Shown: one piece after another, positions 10,848-19,610 of the stretch | Position numbering within the stretch: the first letter of the stretch is position 1 | How the letters are laid out: the number at the start of each line of letters is the position of its first letter | Source of the DNA: Thermotoga sp. Mc24 | GTDB taxonomy: Bacteria; Thermotogota; Thermotogae; Thermotogales; Thermotogaceae | DNA length: 64,000 bases | Assembly (NCBI RefSeq): GCF_000784835.1 | Contig: NZ_JSFH01000004.1 | Coordinates: forward strand, 62,001-126,000 | Direction: 5' to 3' | Program-made: the position numbers and the translations under genes | Notes under the pieces: model-generated | Seen by the model: the letters and a program-made list of their open reading frames with translations, nothing else | Databases searched by the model: none | Told to the model about the DNA's origin: nothing

Positions 10848-11942
10848 TCAAACCTCCCTTCTCACACTGCCTCTGTAAAATGGTTTTTTTACTACCAGAA
10901 CATCTACAAACTTTCTTCCAGGAAACACCACTTCCAGTTGGTCTCCAACCTTCACCGATTTTGAAACGAGAGCCAGCGCTATCGATTTTTCAAGAGTTGG
11001 AGAGAAGTTGCCACTTGTGATCTCTCCCACTTTCTCTCCATTCTTTAAAACCTCATAGCCTTTTCTTGCTATTCTTTTTCCAGAAAGCTCAAGTGCCACG
11101 AGTTTTCTCTCGACTCTTTCCTTTGCTTTCAACAAAGCTTCCTTCCCCACGAAGTCTTTGTCCAGTTTTACAACCCAGGAAAGTCCCACTTCGAAAGGAT
11201 TCGTGTTCTCATCCATGTCCTGACCATACAACAAGTAAGTCGCCTCGAGTCGACAAACATCCCTCGCTCCGAGTCCTGCGGGCCTGCCGCCAACTTTTCT
11301 GAGCAGATTCATCAGTGCGTCCCAAACTTTCGGTGCATCTTCCGCTTCAACCATCAGTTCGAAGCCGTCTTCGCCCGTGTATCCTGTTCTCGAAACAAGA
11401 GCCTCTACACCGGCTACAATGCTCTTTTTGAAAGAATAATAGGTAATCTCCTCAAGACTGTCTTCAACAAGCTCCTGAAGGGTCTCCTGTGCCTTGGGAC
11501 CCTGAAACGCTATGAGTGCGGTAGTATCTGAGATGTTCAGTAATTCAACGTCGAAATTCTCTGAATAGGATTTTATCCAGTTGAAGTCCTTTTCAATGTT
11601 TGCCGCGTTCACCACCATGAGAGCTTCATCAGGACTCATTTTGTACACAACAAGATCATCGATGATTCCACCGTTTTCATTGCACATGACAGAGTAAAGC
11701 GCTTTGCCCTCTGGAAGTGAAGAAAAATCGTTCGTTATGATGAAATCAATAAAAGAAACTGTCTCGGGTCCCTTAACGAGAAATTCCCCCATGTGTGACA
11801 CATCGAACATTCCAACTGATTCTCTAACTGCTTTCACTTCTTCAAATATGGACGTGTAATAAAGGGGCATCTCCCAGCCCGCGAAATCCACCATCTTCGC
11901 TCCGAGTTCAACGTGCTTTTCAAATAGAGGCGTTCTTTTCAT
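10848..11942 (-). CDS. gcvT: Aminomethyltransferase (glycine cleavage T protein)
   Basis: Transfers the methylene group from aminomethyl-lipoyl-GcvH to tetrahydrofolate and releases ammonia. The 364-residue protein begins [29 protein letters not shown], truncated here, with the folate-domain motifs [10 protein letters not shown] and [10 protein letters not shown]. The length equals that of the T. maritima protein whose structure is known, as I recall. It overlaps the upstream DUF2007 gene by ATGA and the H protein follows immediately. Confidence 0.97.
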   Translation of the reverse strand: MKRTPLFEKHVELGAKMVDFAGWEMPLYYTSIFEEVKAVRESVGMFDVSHMGEFLVKGPETVSFIDFIITNDFSSLPEGKALYSVMCNENGGIIDDLVVYKMSPDEALMVVNAANIEKDFNWIKSYSENFDVELLNISDTTALIAFQGPKAQETLQELVEDSLEEITYYSFKKSIVAGVEALVSRTGYTGEDGFELMVEAEDAPKVWDALMNLLRKVGGRPAGLGARDVCRLEATYLLYGQDMDENTNPFEVGLSWVVKLDKDFVGKEALLKAKERVERKLVALELSGKRIARKGYEVLKNGEKVGEITSGNFSPTLEKSIALALVSKSVKVGDQLEVVFPGRKFVDVLVVKKPFYRGSVRREV

Positions 11943-12148
11943 TCTCGTATCTCCTCCAGAATTCTCTTTGCTTCTTCCAAAAATTCCTCTGGAACCTTTA
12001 TCACCATGAGGGCTGAGGAGCCAAAAATCGCCCGCGGTGTAACATTATCACACGTTTCAACTACGTGAGGTATTCCATTTTCTTTCAATATATCCTCGAC
12101 CATTTTTATCTCCAGTTCATTTCCCTCAATTAAAGTTTCCCACTTCAA
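11939..12148 (-). CDS. DUF2007-family small protein, first gene of the glycine operon
   Basis: A 69-residue protein with the pattern of DUF2007 (named putative signal-transducing protein in domain databases, function unproven): a beta-alpha-beta start, NELEIKMVEDILKENGIPHVVE, and an acidic C-terminal helix after MVIKVPEEFLEEAKRI. The start is TTG at 12148 with an AGGAGGA site eight bases upstream. It overlaps gcvT by four bases, so it is probably translated with the glycine cleavage genes. A regulatory or chaperone role there would be a guess. Confidence 0.8.
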   Translation of the reverse strand: MKWETLIEGNELEIKMVEDILKENGIPHVVETCDNVTPRAIFGSSALMVIKVPEEFLEEAKRILEEIRE

Positions 12149-12208
12149 AATTTTAATCCTCCTTACACCAAGATTCAGAGTTTGTTAATATCACAGAGAA
12201 GTGGTAAA

Positions 12209-12238
12209 TTGACATAGGGAACCCATGTACATTTTATC
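12209..12238 (+). promoter_or_regulatory. Candidate promoter for pfkA operon
   Basis: TTGACA at 12209-12214 is a consensus -35 box; 17-18 bases later TTTTATC provides only a weak -10. It lies in the 155-base divergent gap between the glycine operon and pfkA and would give a leader of about 60 bases. I saw no good consensus promoter for the glycine operon on the other strand. Confidence 0.35.
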
Positions 12239-12303
12239 ACTTTTGACGTATATGCTAAACTCTCATTGAAGAGAACAAACAGTTCACGGGGAGGCTGATT
12301 GCC

Positions 12304-13263
12304 TTGAAGAAGATAGCAGTGCTTACAAGCGGCGGAGACGCACCTGGAATGAATGCAGCCGTGAGGGCCGTGGTCAGGTACGGTGTCAGGCAGGGGCTGG
12401 AAGTGATCGGAGTGAGAAGAGGTTATTCTGGTCTAATCGACGGTGACTTTGTAAAACTCGAGTACAAAGATGTGGCAGGAATCACAGAAAAGGGTGGAAC
12501 TATTCTGAGAACTTCCAGATGTGAGGAGTTCAAGACAGAAGAGGGTAGAGAACTCGCTGCAAAACAGATAAAAAAACATGGTATAGAAGGGCTTGTTGTC
12601 ATAGGTGGTGAAGGGAGTCTCACCGGCGCTCATCTTCTTTACGAAGAGCACAAAATACCCGTTGTCGGTATCCCAGCGACCATAGACAACGACATCGGAT
12701 TGACCGACATGTGCATAGGTGTGGACACGTGTTTGAACACGGTGATGGACGCCGTGCAAAAACTCAAGGACACCGCTAGCTCGCATGAGAGAGCCTTCAT
12801 TGTGGAAGTCATGGGGAGACACTCCGGCTACATCGCCCTCATGGCGGGACTGGTCACCGGTGCGGAAGCCATCATAGTACCAGAAATTCCTGTGGATTAT
12901 TCACAGCTCGCCGACAGGATCCTCGAAGAAAGAAGAAGAGGGAAAATCAACAGCATAATCATAGTCGCCGAAGGAGCAGCAAGTGCCTACACCGTCGCAA
13001 GGCACCTTGAATACAGGATAGGATACGAAACGAGGATCACCATCCTCGGCCATGTACAGAGAGGCGGTTCTCCAACGGCTTTCGACAGAAGACTGGCGCT
13101 GAGTATGGGAGTTGAAGCGGTCGATGCCCTTTTGGATGGAGAGGTGGATGTGATGATAGCTCTTCAGGGTAACAAACTCGTGAGAGTCCCCATAATGGAA
13201 GCCCTCTCCACTAAGAAAACGATCGACAAAAAACTCTACGAAATAGCCTATATGCTTTCATGA
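12304..13263 (+). CDS. pfkA: ATP-dependent 6-phosphofructokinase
   Basis: Phosphorylates fructose 6-phosphate in glycolysis. The 319-residue protein has the PFK-A motifs [34 protein letters not shown] (catalytic Asp), MGRHSGY and [14 protein letters not shown]. The Gly following GGE in the second motif is the residue typical of ATP-using rather than pyrophosphate-using enzymes. Start is TTG, with GGGGAGG at 12288-12294 nine bases upstream. pyk follows after 13 bases, pairing the two irreversible glycolytic kinases in one operon. Confidence 0.97.
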
Positions 13264-13276
13264 ACGGGGTGAAATC

Positions 13277-14677
13277 GTGCGAAGCACAAAGATCGTGTGT
13301 ACGGTTGGACCGAGGACAGACAGCTACGAAATGATAGAAAAGATGATAGATCTTGGAGTGAACGTTTTTAGAATAAACACCTCACACGGCGACTGGAACG
13401 AACAGGAACAGAAAATACTCAAAATCAAAGAGCTGAGAGAGAAAAAGAAAAAACCCGTAGCCATTCTGATCGATCTTGCAGGTCCGAAGATCAGAACTGG
13501 ATATCTCGAAAAAGAGTTTGTAGAATTGAAAGAGGGCCAGATCTTCACTCTCACTACAGAGGAGATCTTGGGAAACGAACACAGGGTCTCAGTGAATCTC
13601 AACTCTCTTCCAAAGGATGTGAAGAAAGGAGACACTATTCTACTGAGCGATGGAGAGATAGTACTTGAGGTAATAGAGACAACCGAAACAGATGTGAAAG
13701 CAGTGGTAAAGGTGGGGGGAAGAATCACACACAGAAGAGGTGTGAACGTACCAACAGCCGATCTCTCAGTGGAATCCTTAACAGACAGAGACAGGGAATT
13801 CATAAAACTCGGCACACTACACGATGTTGAATTCTTCGCTCTCTCCTTTGTGAGAAAGCCGGAGGATGTGCTCAAAGCGAAAGAAGAGATCAGAAAACAC
13901 GGAAAGGAAACACCTGTGATCTCCAAAATAGAAACGAAAAAGGCCCTGGAACGCCTCGAAGAGATAATAAAAGTGAGCGATGGGATCATGGTCGCACGCG
14001 GTGACCTGGGAGTAGAGATACCAATAGAGGAAGTGCCCATCGTTCAAAAGGAAATCATCAAACTCTCCAAGTACTACTCCAGACCGGTTATAGTCGCAAC
14101 TCAAATACTCGAATCGATGATAGAAAATCCGTTCCCCACGAGGGCAGAGGTCACCGACATAGCCAACGCCATCTTCGATGGAGCGGACGCCCTGCTCCTC
14201 ACAGCGGAAACAGCGGTCGGAAAACATCCTCTGGAAGCCATAAAAGTGTTGAGCAAAGTAGCGGAAGAGGCCGAGAAAAAGCTGGAATTTTTCAGAACGA
14301 TAGAATACGACACCAGCGACATATCTGAGGCTATATCACACGCCTGCTGGCAGCTCTCTGATTCTTTGAACGCAAAGTTGATCATTACACCAACCATATC
14401 CGGTAGTACCGCCATTCGTGTCTCAAAGTACAACGTTTCCCAACCCATTGTGGCCCTGACACCTGAAGAGAAGACTTACTACAGACTTTCTCTCGTGAGG
14501 AAAGTGATACCCGTTCTCGCCGAAAAATGCTCTCAGGAGTTGGAATTCATCGAGAAAGGACTGAAGAAAGTAGAAGAGATGGGTTTTGCAAAAAAAGGAG
14601 ATCTGGTGGTTCTCACTTCCGGTGTTCCAGGAAAGGTGGGAACGACGAACACCATACGGGTGTTGAGGGTGGATTGA
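13277..14677 (+). CDS. pyk: Pyruvate kinase
   Basis: Converts phosphoenolpyruvate and ADP to pyruvate and ATP. The 466-residue chain starts MRSTKIVCTVGPRTDS and includes IDLAGPKIRTG, the catalytic-lysine/metal region KIETKKALERLEEI and MVARGDLGVEIP, and the TAETAVGKHPLEA loop; the C-terminal domain is complete. The start codon is GTG, with GGGGTGAAATC upstream. It is second in the pfkA operon. Confidence 0.97.
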   Translation: MRSTKIVCTVGPRTDSYEMIEKMIDLGVNVFRINTSHGDWNEQEQKILKIKELREKKKKPVAILIDLAGPKIRTGYLEKEFVELKEGQIFTLTTEEILGNEHRVSVNLNSLPKDVKKGDTILLSDGEIVLEVIETTETDVKAVVKVGGRITHRRGVNVPTADLSVESLTDRDREFIKLGTLHDVEFFALSFVRKPEDVLKAKEEIRKHGKETPVISKIETKKALERLEEIIKVSDGIMVARGDLGVEIPIEEVPIVQKEIIKLSKYYSRPVIVATQILESMIENPFPTRAEVTDIANAIFDGADALLLTAETAVGKHPLEAIKVLSKVAEEAEKKLEFFRTIEYDTSDISEAISHACWQLSDSLNAKLIITPTISGSTAIRVSKYNVSQPIVALTPEEKTYYRLSLVRKVIPVLAEKCSQELEFIEKGLKKVEEMGFAKKGDLVVLTSGVPGKVGTTNTIRVLRVD

Positions 14678-14689
14678 GGGGGGATCGCT

Positions 14690-15316
14690 ATGAAGATCAC
14701 CTGGTTTGGGCATGCGTGCTTCGCCTTAGAGATGGAAGGGAAAACGATCGTTACAGATCCTTTCGATGAGAGTGTGGGATATCCCATACCAAACATAACC
14801 GCCGACGTTGTAACGGAAAGTCACCAGCACTTCGATCACAACGCCCACCACCTTGTGAAGGGCAACTTTCGTGTGATAGACAGTCCCGGTACTTACACCG
14901 TGAACGGCATAAGAATAAAAGGAGTGGAGACCTTTCACGATCCCTCTCATGGAAGAGAAAGAGGCAAAAACATCGTCTTCGTTTTCGAAGGAGAAGGCAT
15001 AAAGGTATGTCACCTGGGAGACCTTGGACACGTGCTCACTCCTACTCAGGTAAAAGAGATAGGCGAGGTCGATGTCCTGTTGGTACCCGTTGGTGGAACT
15101 TACACCGTTGGACCAAGAGAAGCGAAAGAAGTAGCGGATTTGCTGAACGCGAAAATCATCATTCCAATGCACTACAAGACGAAGTACCTGAAATTCAATC
15201 TCCTGCTCGTTGATGATTTTTTGAAACTCTTCGATTCGTACGAACGTGTAGGGAACATCCTCGAGCTCTTTGAAAAGCCGAAAGAAAGAAAAGTTGTCGT
15301 CATGGAGGTGCAGTGA
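14690..15316 (+). CDS. Metal-dependent hydrolase, UPF0173 / metallo-beta-lactamase fold
   Basis: A 208-residue beta-lactamase-like hydrolase. It begins MKITWFGHACFALEMEGKTIVTDPF and carries the metal ligand motifs ESHQHFDHN (an HxHxDH variant with Gln) and CHLGDLGH, plus a late PMHYKTKY histidine. This matches the UPF0173/YtkL-type family, whose substrate is unknown. The start ATG has a strong GAGGGGGGATC site 12 bases after pyk, so it belongs to the glycolytic operon, and its stop overlaps the hpt start (TGATG). Confidence 0.88.
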   Translation: MKITWFGHACFALEMEGKTIVTDPFDESVGYPIPNITADVVTESHQHFDHNAHHLVKGNFRVIDSPGTYTVNGIRIKGVETFHDPSHGRERGKNIVFVFEGEGIKVCHLGDLGHVLTPTQVKEIGEVDVLLVPVGGTYTVGPREAKEVADLLNAKIIIPMHYKTKYLKFNLLLVDDFLKLFDSYERVGNILELFEKPKERKVVVMEVQ

Positions 15317-15828
15317 TGATAAAGGTGTTGATAGACGAAGAGACTCTCAAGGAGAGGATCAGGGAACTGGCACGGGAAATAGAAGAGTACTATCTGGGCA
15401 AAACAGACACCATACACGCTGTATGCATCTTGAAGGGATCCATACACTTCTTCAGCGACCTCATGTTGAACATAAGGAAACTGAACGTCAAGTATTCTTT
15501 CATTCATGTCTCGAGTTATCAAGGTACCTCTTCAACAGGAAGGATCAGAGTGAAATCCTGGATAGATGAATCCATACACGATGAATACGTACTTCTTGTG
15601 GAAGACATCGTTGACACCGGACTCACCTTGCAGCACATAGTTCGATACCTGAAAAAATACAACCCAAGAGATTTCAGGATAGTGAGTCTCATAGAAAAAA
15701 CCGTTCACGATCACGGAGTGCCCCTCGATTTTGTGGGATTCAAAGTGGACGACAAATTCCTGGTCGGTTACGGACTCGACATCGATGAAAAATATCGAAA
15801 CCTTCCTTACATAGGCTATGTGGAATAA
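15316..15828 (+). CDS. hpt: Hypoxanthine phosphoribosyltransferase
   Basis: Salvages hypoxanthine/guanine with PRPP. The 170-residue product has the PRPP-binding signature LLVEDIVDTGLTL at about residues 96-108, the PDFVGFKV-like base-binding strand (LDFVGFKVDDKFLVGYG) and the terminal NLPYIG segment. A GTG one codon earlier is possible, but GGAGGTG spacing favours ATG 15316. Its last codons overlap the start of a small membrane ORF. Confidence 0.95.
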   Translation: MIKVLIDEETLKERIRELAREIEEYYLGKTDTIHAVCILKGSIHFFSDLMLNIRKLNVKYSFIHVSSYQGTSSTGRIRVKSWIDESIHDEYVLLVEDIVDTGLTLQHIVRYLKKYNPRDFRIVSLIEKTVHDHGVPLDFVGFKVDDKFLVGYGLDIDEKYRNLPYIGYVE

Positions 15829-15922
15829 TGGATTCGTGCTTGTCTTCGCCCTCATCATTTTGATGATGGTATCTTTTGTTGTTCTCCAGATACTTTACAT
15901 CCTTTCTTTTCTTGTGGGGTGA
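15818..15922 (+). CDS. Possible 34-residue membrane peptide between hpt and recG
   Basis: ATG at 15818, inside the last codons of hpt, opens a 34-codon frame ending at TGA 15920-15922, four bases before the preferred recG start. The product is almost wholly hydrophobic after a short WNNGF start: a single transmembrane helix (VLVFALIILMMVSFVVLQIL). No good ribosome site is visible, so any translation would depend on coupling to hpt. The gap between hpt and the RBS-supported recG start is filled exactly by this frame. I do not recognise it. Confidence 0.4.
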   Translation: MWNNGFVLVFALIILMMVSFVVLQILYILSFLVG

Positions 15923-15926
15923 AGCG

Positions 15927-18218
15927 TTGCCGATACTGTTAGAAGAATTCCTCAACGAAGTCGAAAAACTGCTTAAGAATCAGGTTAATATACAGAGAAT
16001 TCACCAGCTCCTGAAGGAGCTGGATGATCCTTTGTTGGAAAACAAAGAACTTGAGGAGAAACTTCAGGCTTTTCTCGATTACGTGAAAGAAATTCCCAAC
16101 CTTCCGGAAGCAAGAAAACGGTACAGAATTCAGAAATCCCTGGAAATGATAGAAAAATTGAGAAGCTGGTTTCTCATAGACTATCTGGAGTGTTCTGGAG
16201 AAGAAGTTGATCTCTCAACGGATATCCAGTACGCAAAAGGAGTAGGTCCCAACAGAAAGAAGAAACTAAAAAAACTCGGAATAGAAACTCTGAGAGACCT
16301 CCTCGAATTTTTTCCGAGGGATTACGAAGACAGAAGAAAGATATTCAAACTGAACGATCTCCTTCCCGGTGAAAAGGTGACAACTCAGGGAAAGATCGTG
16401 AGTGTCGAGACAAAAAAATTCCAGAACATGAACATTTTGACTGCCGTTCTGTCTGACGGTTTGGTGCACGTCCTCTTGAAATGGTTCAACCAGGACTACC
16501 TCCAGAACTACATGAAACAGCTCACTGGAAAAGAAGTTTTCGTGACTGGCACCGTGAAATCGAACCCGTACACTGGTCAGTATGAGATTCACAACGCCGA
16601 GGTAACACCGAAAGAGGGGGAATACATAAGAAGGATACTTCCCATATACCGTCTGACCTCTGGAATCTCACAAAAGCAAATGAGAAAGATCTTTGAGGAA
16701 AACATCTCATTACTTTGCTGTTCGTTGAAAGAAACCCTTCCAGAAAGGATCCTTGAGAAAAGAAAACTGCTTGGTGTGAAAGACGCGTACTACGGTATGC
16801 ACTTTCCCAAAACCTTCTATCATCTCCAAAAGGCTCGGGAGAGACTGGCCTACGAGGAACTTTTCGTGCTTCAACTTGCCTTCCAGAAGATCAGAAAAGA
16901 GCGGGAAAAGCACGGAGGAATTCCAAAGAAAATAGAGGGGAAACTAACAGAGAAGTTCATAAAATCCCTTCCATTCAAGCTGACAAATGCTCAAAAAAGA
17001 GCTCACCAGGAAATAAGAAACGATATGATCTCTGAAAAACCAATGAACAGACTCCTTCAAGGAGACGTGGGTTCTGGAAAAACCGTCGTAGCACAGCTCG
17101 CCATACTCGATAACTACGAAGCAGGCTTTCAGACGGCCTTCATGGTGCCAACTTCGATCCTCGCGATCCAGCACTACAGGAGAACTATTGAGAGTTTTTC
17201 TAAATTCAACATCCATGTGGCACTCCTCATAGGAGCAACCACGCCCTCAGAGAAGGAGAAGATAAAGTCTGGCCTCAGGAACGGTCAGATAGACGTGGTG
17301 ATAGGAACACACGCACTGATCCAAGAAGACGTTCATTTCAAGAACCTGGGACTGGTCATAATCGACGAACAGCACCGTTTCGGTGTGAAACAGAGGGAAG
17401 CTCTCATGAACAAGGGAAAGATGGTGGACACACTGGTGATGAGTGCCACTCCCATTCCCAGAAGCATGGCCCTAGCCTTCTATGGAGATCTCGATGTGAC
17501 AGTGATAGATGAGATGCCCCCAGGAAGAAAGGAAGTACAGACCATGCTCGTTCCGATGGATAGAGTGAACGAAGTCTACGAATTCGTAAGGCAGGAAGTG
17601 ATGAAGGGAGGACAGGCCTTCATCGTTTATCCGCTCATCGAAGAATCGGACAAGCTGAACGTGAAGTCCGCTGTGGAGATGTACGAATACCTCTCGAAAG
17701 AAGTCTTTCCGGAGTTCAAACTGGGTCTCATGCACGGACGGCTCTCTCAGGAGGAAAAGGATAGAGTCATGTTAGAATTCGCCGAAGGAAGATACGACAT
17801 CCTCGTTTCCACAACGGTTATAGAAGTAGGGATAGACGTTCCAAGAGCGAACGTGATGGTGATAGAAAACCCGGAAAGGTTCGGCCTCGCTCAGCTCCAC
17901 CAGCTTCGAGGAAGGGTGGGAAGAGGAGGTCAGGAGGCCTACTGCTTCCTCGTTGTTGGAGACGTTGGAGAAGAGGCAATGGAGAGGTTGAGATTCTTCA
18001 CACTCAACACGGATGGGTTCAAAATAGCCGAGTACGACCTGAAAACAAGAGGCCCTGGAGAGTTCTTCGGTGTGAGGCAACACGGTTTGAGTGGTTTCAA
18101 AGTAGCTGATCTATACAGAGATTTGAAACTCCTGGAGTGGGCAAGAGAAGACGTTCAGGAAGTCGACGTGGAAGAGATAAAACTCCCGGAAGAGATAAAA
18201 CTCATCGAAGTAGGCTGA
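15927..18218 (+). CDS. recG: ATP-dependent DNA helicase RecG
   Basis: RecG reverses stalled replication forks and drives branch migration. It has the N-terminal extension typical of Thermotoga RecG, the wedge/OB domain, Walker A LLQGDVGSGKTVVAQL, the DEQH box LVIIDEQHRFGVKQ, SATPIPRSMA, and the TRG motif near LKTRGPGEFFG. I place the start at TTG 15927 because GGGGTG lies five bases upstream. The crystallised T. maritima protein, as I remember it, begins 17 codons earlier, at TTG 15876, for which I see only a weak ribosome site. The 3' end overlaps the convergent ABC gene by 17 bases. Confidence 0.96.
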   Translation: MPILLEEFLNEVEKLLKNQVNIQRIHQLLKELDDPLLENKELEEKLQAFLDYVKEIPNLPEARKRYRIQKSLEMIEKLRSWFLIDYLECSGEEVDLSTDIQYAKGVGPNRKKKLKKLGIETLRDLLEFFPRDYEDRRKIFKLNDLLPGEKVTTQGKIVSVETKKFQNMNILTAVLSDGLVHVLLKWFNQDYLQNYMKQLTGKEVFVTGTVKSNPYTGQYEIHNAEVTPKEGEYIRRILPIYRLTSGISQKQMRKIFEENISLLCCSLKETLPERILEKRKLLGVKDAYYGMHFPKTFYHLQKARERLAYEELFVLQLAFQKIRKEREKHGGIPKKIEGKLTEKFIKSLPFKLTNAQKRAHQEIRNDMISEKPMNRLLQGDVGSGKTVVAQLAILDNYEAGFQTAFMVPTSILAIQHYRRTIESFSKFNIHVALLIGATTPSEKEKIKSGLRNGQIDVVIGTHALIQEDVHFKNLGLVIIDEQHRFGVKQREALMNKGKMVDTLVMSATPIPRSMALAFYGDLDVTVIDEMPPGRKEVQTMLVPMDRVNEVYEFVRQEVMKGGQAFIVYPLIEESDKLNVKSAVEMYEYLSKEVFPEFKLGLMHGRLSQEEKDRVMLEFAEGRYDILVSTTVIEVGIDVPRANVMVIENPERFGLAQLHQLRGRVGRGGQEAYCFLVVGDVGEEAMERLRFFTLNTDGFKIAEYDLKTRGPGEFFGVRQHGLSGFKVADLYRDLKLLEWAREDVQEVDVEEIKLPEEIKLIEVG

Positions 18219-18903
18219 GAAGCCTTTCAATCACCATCTTTTCCAGCCTGAACAGCTTATCATCAGTGAAATCTCCGGCTTTCTCTTTCAACTTCACTTC
18301 GTCGAGTATTTTCGAAGGCCTTCCCGATAGGAGAAAGATCCTTTCTGACAGAAAAACCGCTTCTTTCACGTTGTGTGTCACAAAAACGATGGAAAATCTC
18401 CTCTTTTGCCACAAATCGATCAGCATGTTCATCACTCTCATCTTCGTCTTCAAATCCAGTGCGTCGAAAGGTTCATCGAGAAGGAGGAGTTCAGGATCCA
18501 CAAGGAGCGCCCTCACAAAATTCACCCTTTGTTTCATTCCCTCGCTGAGTTGCCATGGGTAGTGATTTTCAAAACCTTTCAGTTCCACTTTCTCAAGAAG
18601 GGATGCTATTCTGTCTGGATCTTTTCTGATCAACATCAAATTCTCCGTTACCGTTTTCCATGGAATCAGCCTGGGTTCCTGAAACACGTATCCGATCTTA
18701 TCCGTGAAAACCTCCACCTTCCCCTGAAAATCTTCGAGACCAGATACAATTCTCAAAAAGGTTGTTTTTCCACAGCCAGACGGCCCAAGAAGAGCCACCC
18801 TCTCACCCTTACCAACAGAGAAACTCCAGTCTTCTATCACTTTCACATTGTTGAAATCTTTCCTCAATCCTTCTACCTTCAGGATAACCTCCACTTCTTC
18901 CAC
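18202..18903 (-). CDS. ABC importer ATP-binding subunit (SsuB/TauB/ThiZ-like)
   Basis: ATPase of an importer of the nitrate/sulfonate/thiamine-precursor type. It shows Walker A GPSGCGKTT, the Q-loop region GYVFQEPRLIPWKT, signature LSEGMKQRVNFVRAL (SEGM in place of SGGM/SGGQ) and Walker B LLLLDEPFDALD. The 233-residue frame starts at GTG 18903, overlapping the permease by 25 bases; a later GTG at 18894 is possible. The gene is last in a three-gene - strand operon after the binding protein and permease. Confidence 0.9.
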   Translation of the reverse strand: MEEVEVILKVEGLRKDFNNVKVIEDWSFSVGKGERVALLGPSGCGKTTFLRIVSGLEDFQGKVEVFTDKIGYVFQEPRLIPWKTVTENLMLIRKDPDRIASLLEKVELKGFENHYPWQLSEGMKQRVNFVRALLVDPELLLLDEPFDALDLKTKMRVMNMLIDLWQKRRFSIVFVTHNVKEAVFLSERIFLLSGRPSKILDEVKLKEKAGDFTDDKLFRLEKMVIERLLSLLR

Positions 18904-19610
18904 ACTCTCCTCGCGAGAATCTTCACAGATCTTTCAAAAGATATCCCCAGAACCACAGTAAAAATGGTGAGTGCGTACACCCGGGGGACATCCACGTACT
19001 GCCGTGCCCAGGATATCAGAACTCCCAGTCCTCTGTCACCACAAAGGTACTCTCCCATGACAACCGCTTTCCACACGTTTCCAGAGGACACCTCCAGAAT
19101 CGAGAGAACGAACGGCCAGATCGAACCAAGATACACCTCCTTCAAAATCGTCCTCCGTGGCATCCTGTATACCTTCATCACTTCTAACAGCTTTCTGTCT
19201 ACACTTCTGACCCCAGAAATCGTTGTGAAGATAGCAACCGGAATGAGGGAAAGGGAGGAGATGACGACAGGCCCTTGCCAGCCTATTCCCCACAGAAAGA
19301 TCACGACGACAAGCCAGGAAACAACGGGTACCGCCTGCACCACCGTGATCAAAGGACGCAGAAATTCATAAACCCTGTCGCTGATACCCATGACAAAACC
19401 AACGGGAAGTCCCACAGCGATAACGATGAAAGTAGAAACGAGACCCTTAAGAAGGGTGCTCAAAAGGGCCTCGAAGGTTTCACGATTCAACATTTTAATG
19501 AAAACTTCGAAGGTTTCTACAGGACCAGGCAATATTAGAGAAGATGGAAAAAGAAAATGCAGGAGGTACCACGCTATCAAAACAAGAAGTATCCCAAAAA
19601 CCACTCTCAT
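18879..19610 (-). CDS. ABC importer permease (SsuC/TauC family)
   Basis: A 243-residue inner-membrane permease with about six hydrophobic segments and the EAA loop (EVMKVYRMPRRTILKEVYLG) that docks on the ATPase. I chose ATG 19610, which overlaps the binding-protein stop as ATGA; TTG at 19616 has a somewhat better AAGGA site and would add two residues. Substrate cannot be told from sequence: the family includes taurine, alkanesulfonate, nitrate and pyrimidine/thiamine-precursor transporters. Confidence 0.9.
   Translation of the reverse strand: MRVVFGILLVLIAWYLLHFLFPSSLILPGPVETFEVFIKMLNRETFEALLSTLLKGLVSTFIVIAVGLPVGFVMGISDRVYEFLRPLITVVQAVPVVSWLVVVIFLWGIGWQGPVVISSLSLIPVAIFTTISGVRSVDRKLLEVMKVYRMPRRTILKEVYLGSIWPFVLSILEVSSGNVWKAVVMGEYLCGDRGLGVLISWARQYVDVPRVYALTIFTVVLGISFERSVKILARRVWKKWRLS

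Noticed and set aside
12181-12196. TTTGTTAATATCACAG near pfkA as a second Rex-like site
   Set aside because: Only one half resembles the dyad and the symmetry fails; too weak to report.
12149-12303. Possible glycine riboswitch upstream of the glycine operon
   Set aside because: The gap is too short and lacks paired aptamer-like GGAGA/GAGAG elements or a terminator; nothing beyond a ribosome site was seen.
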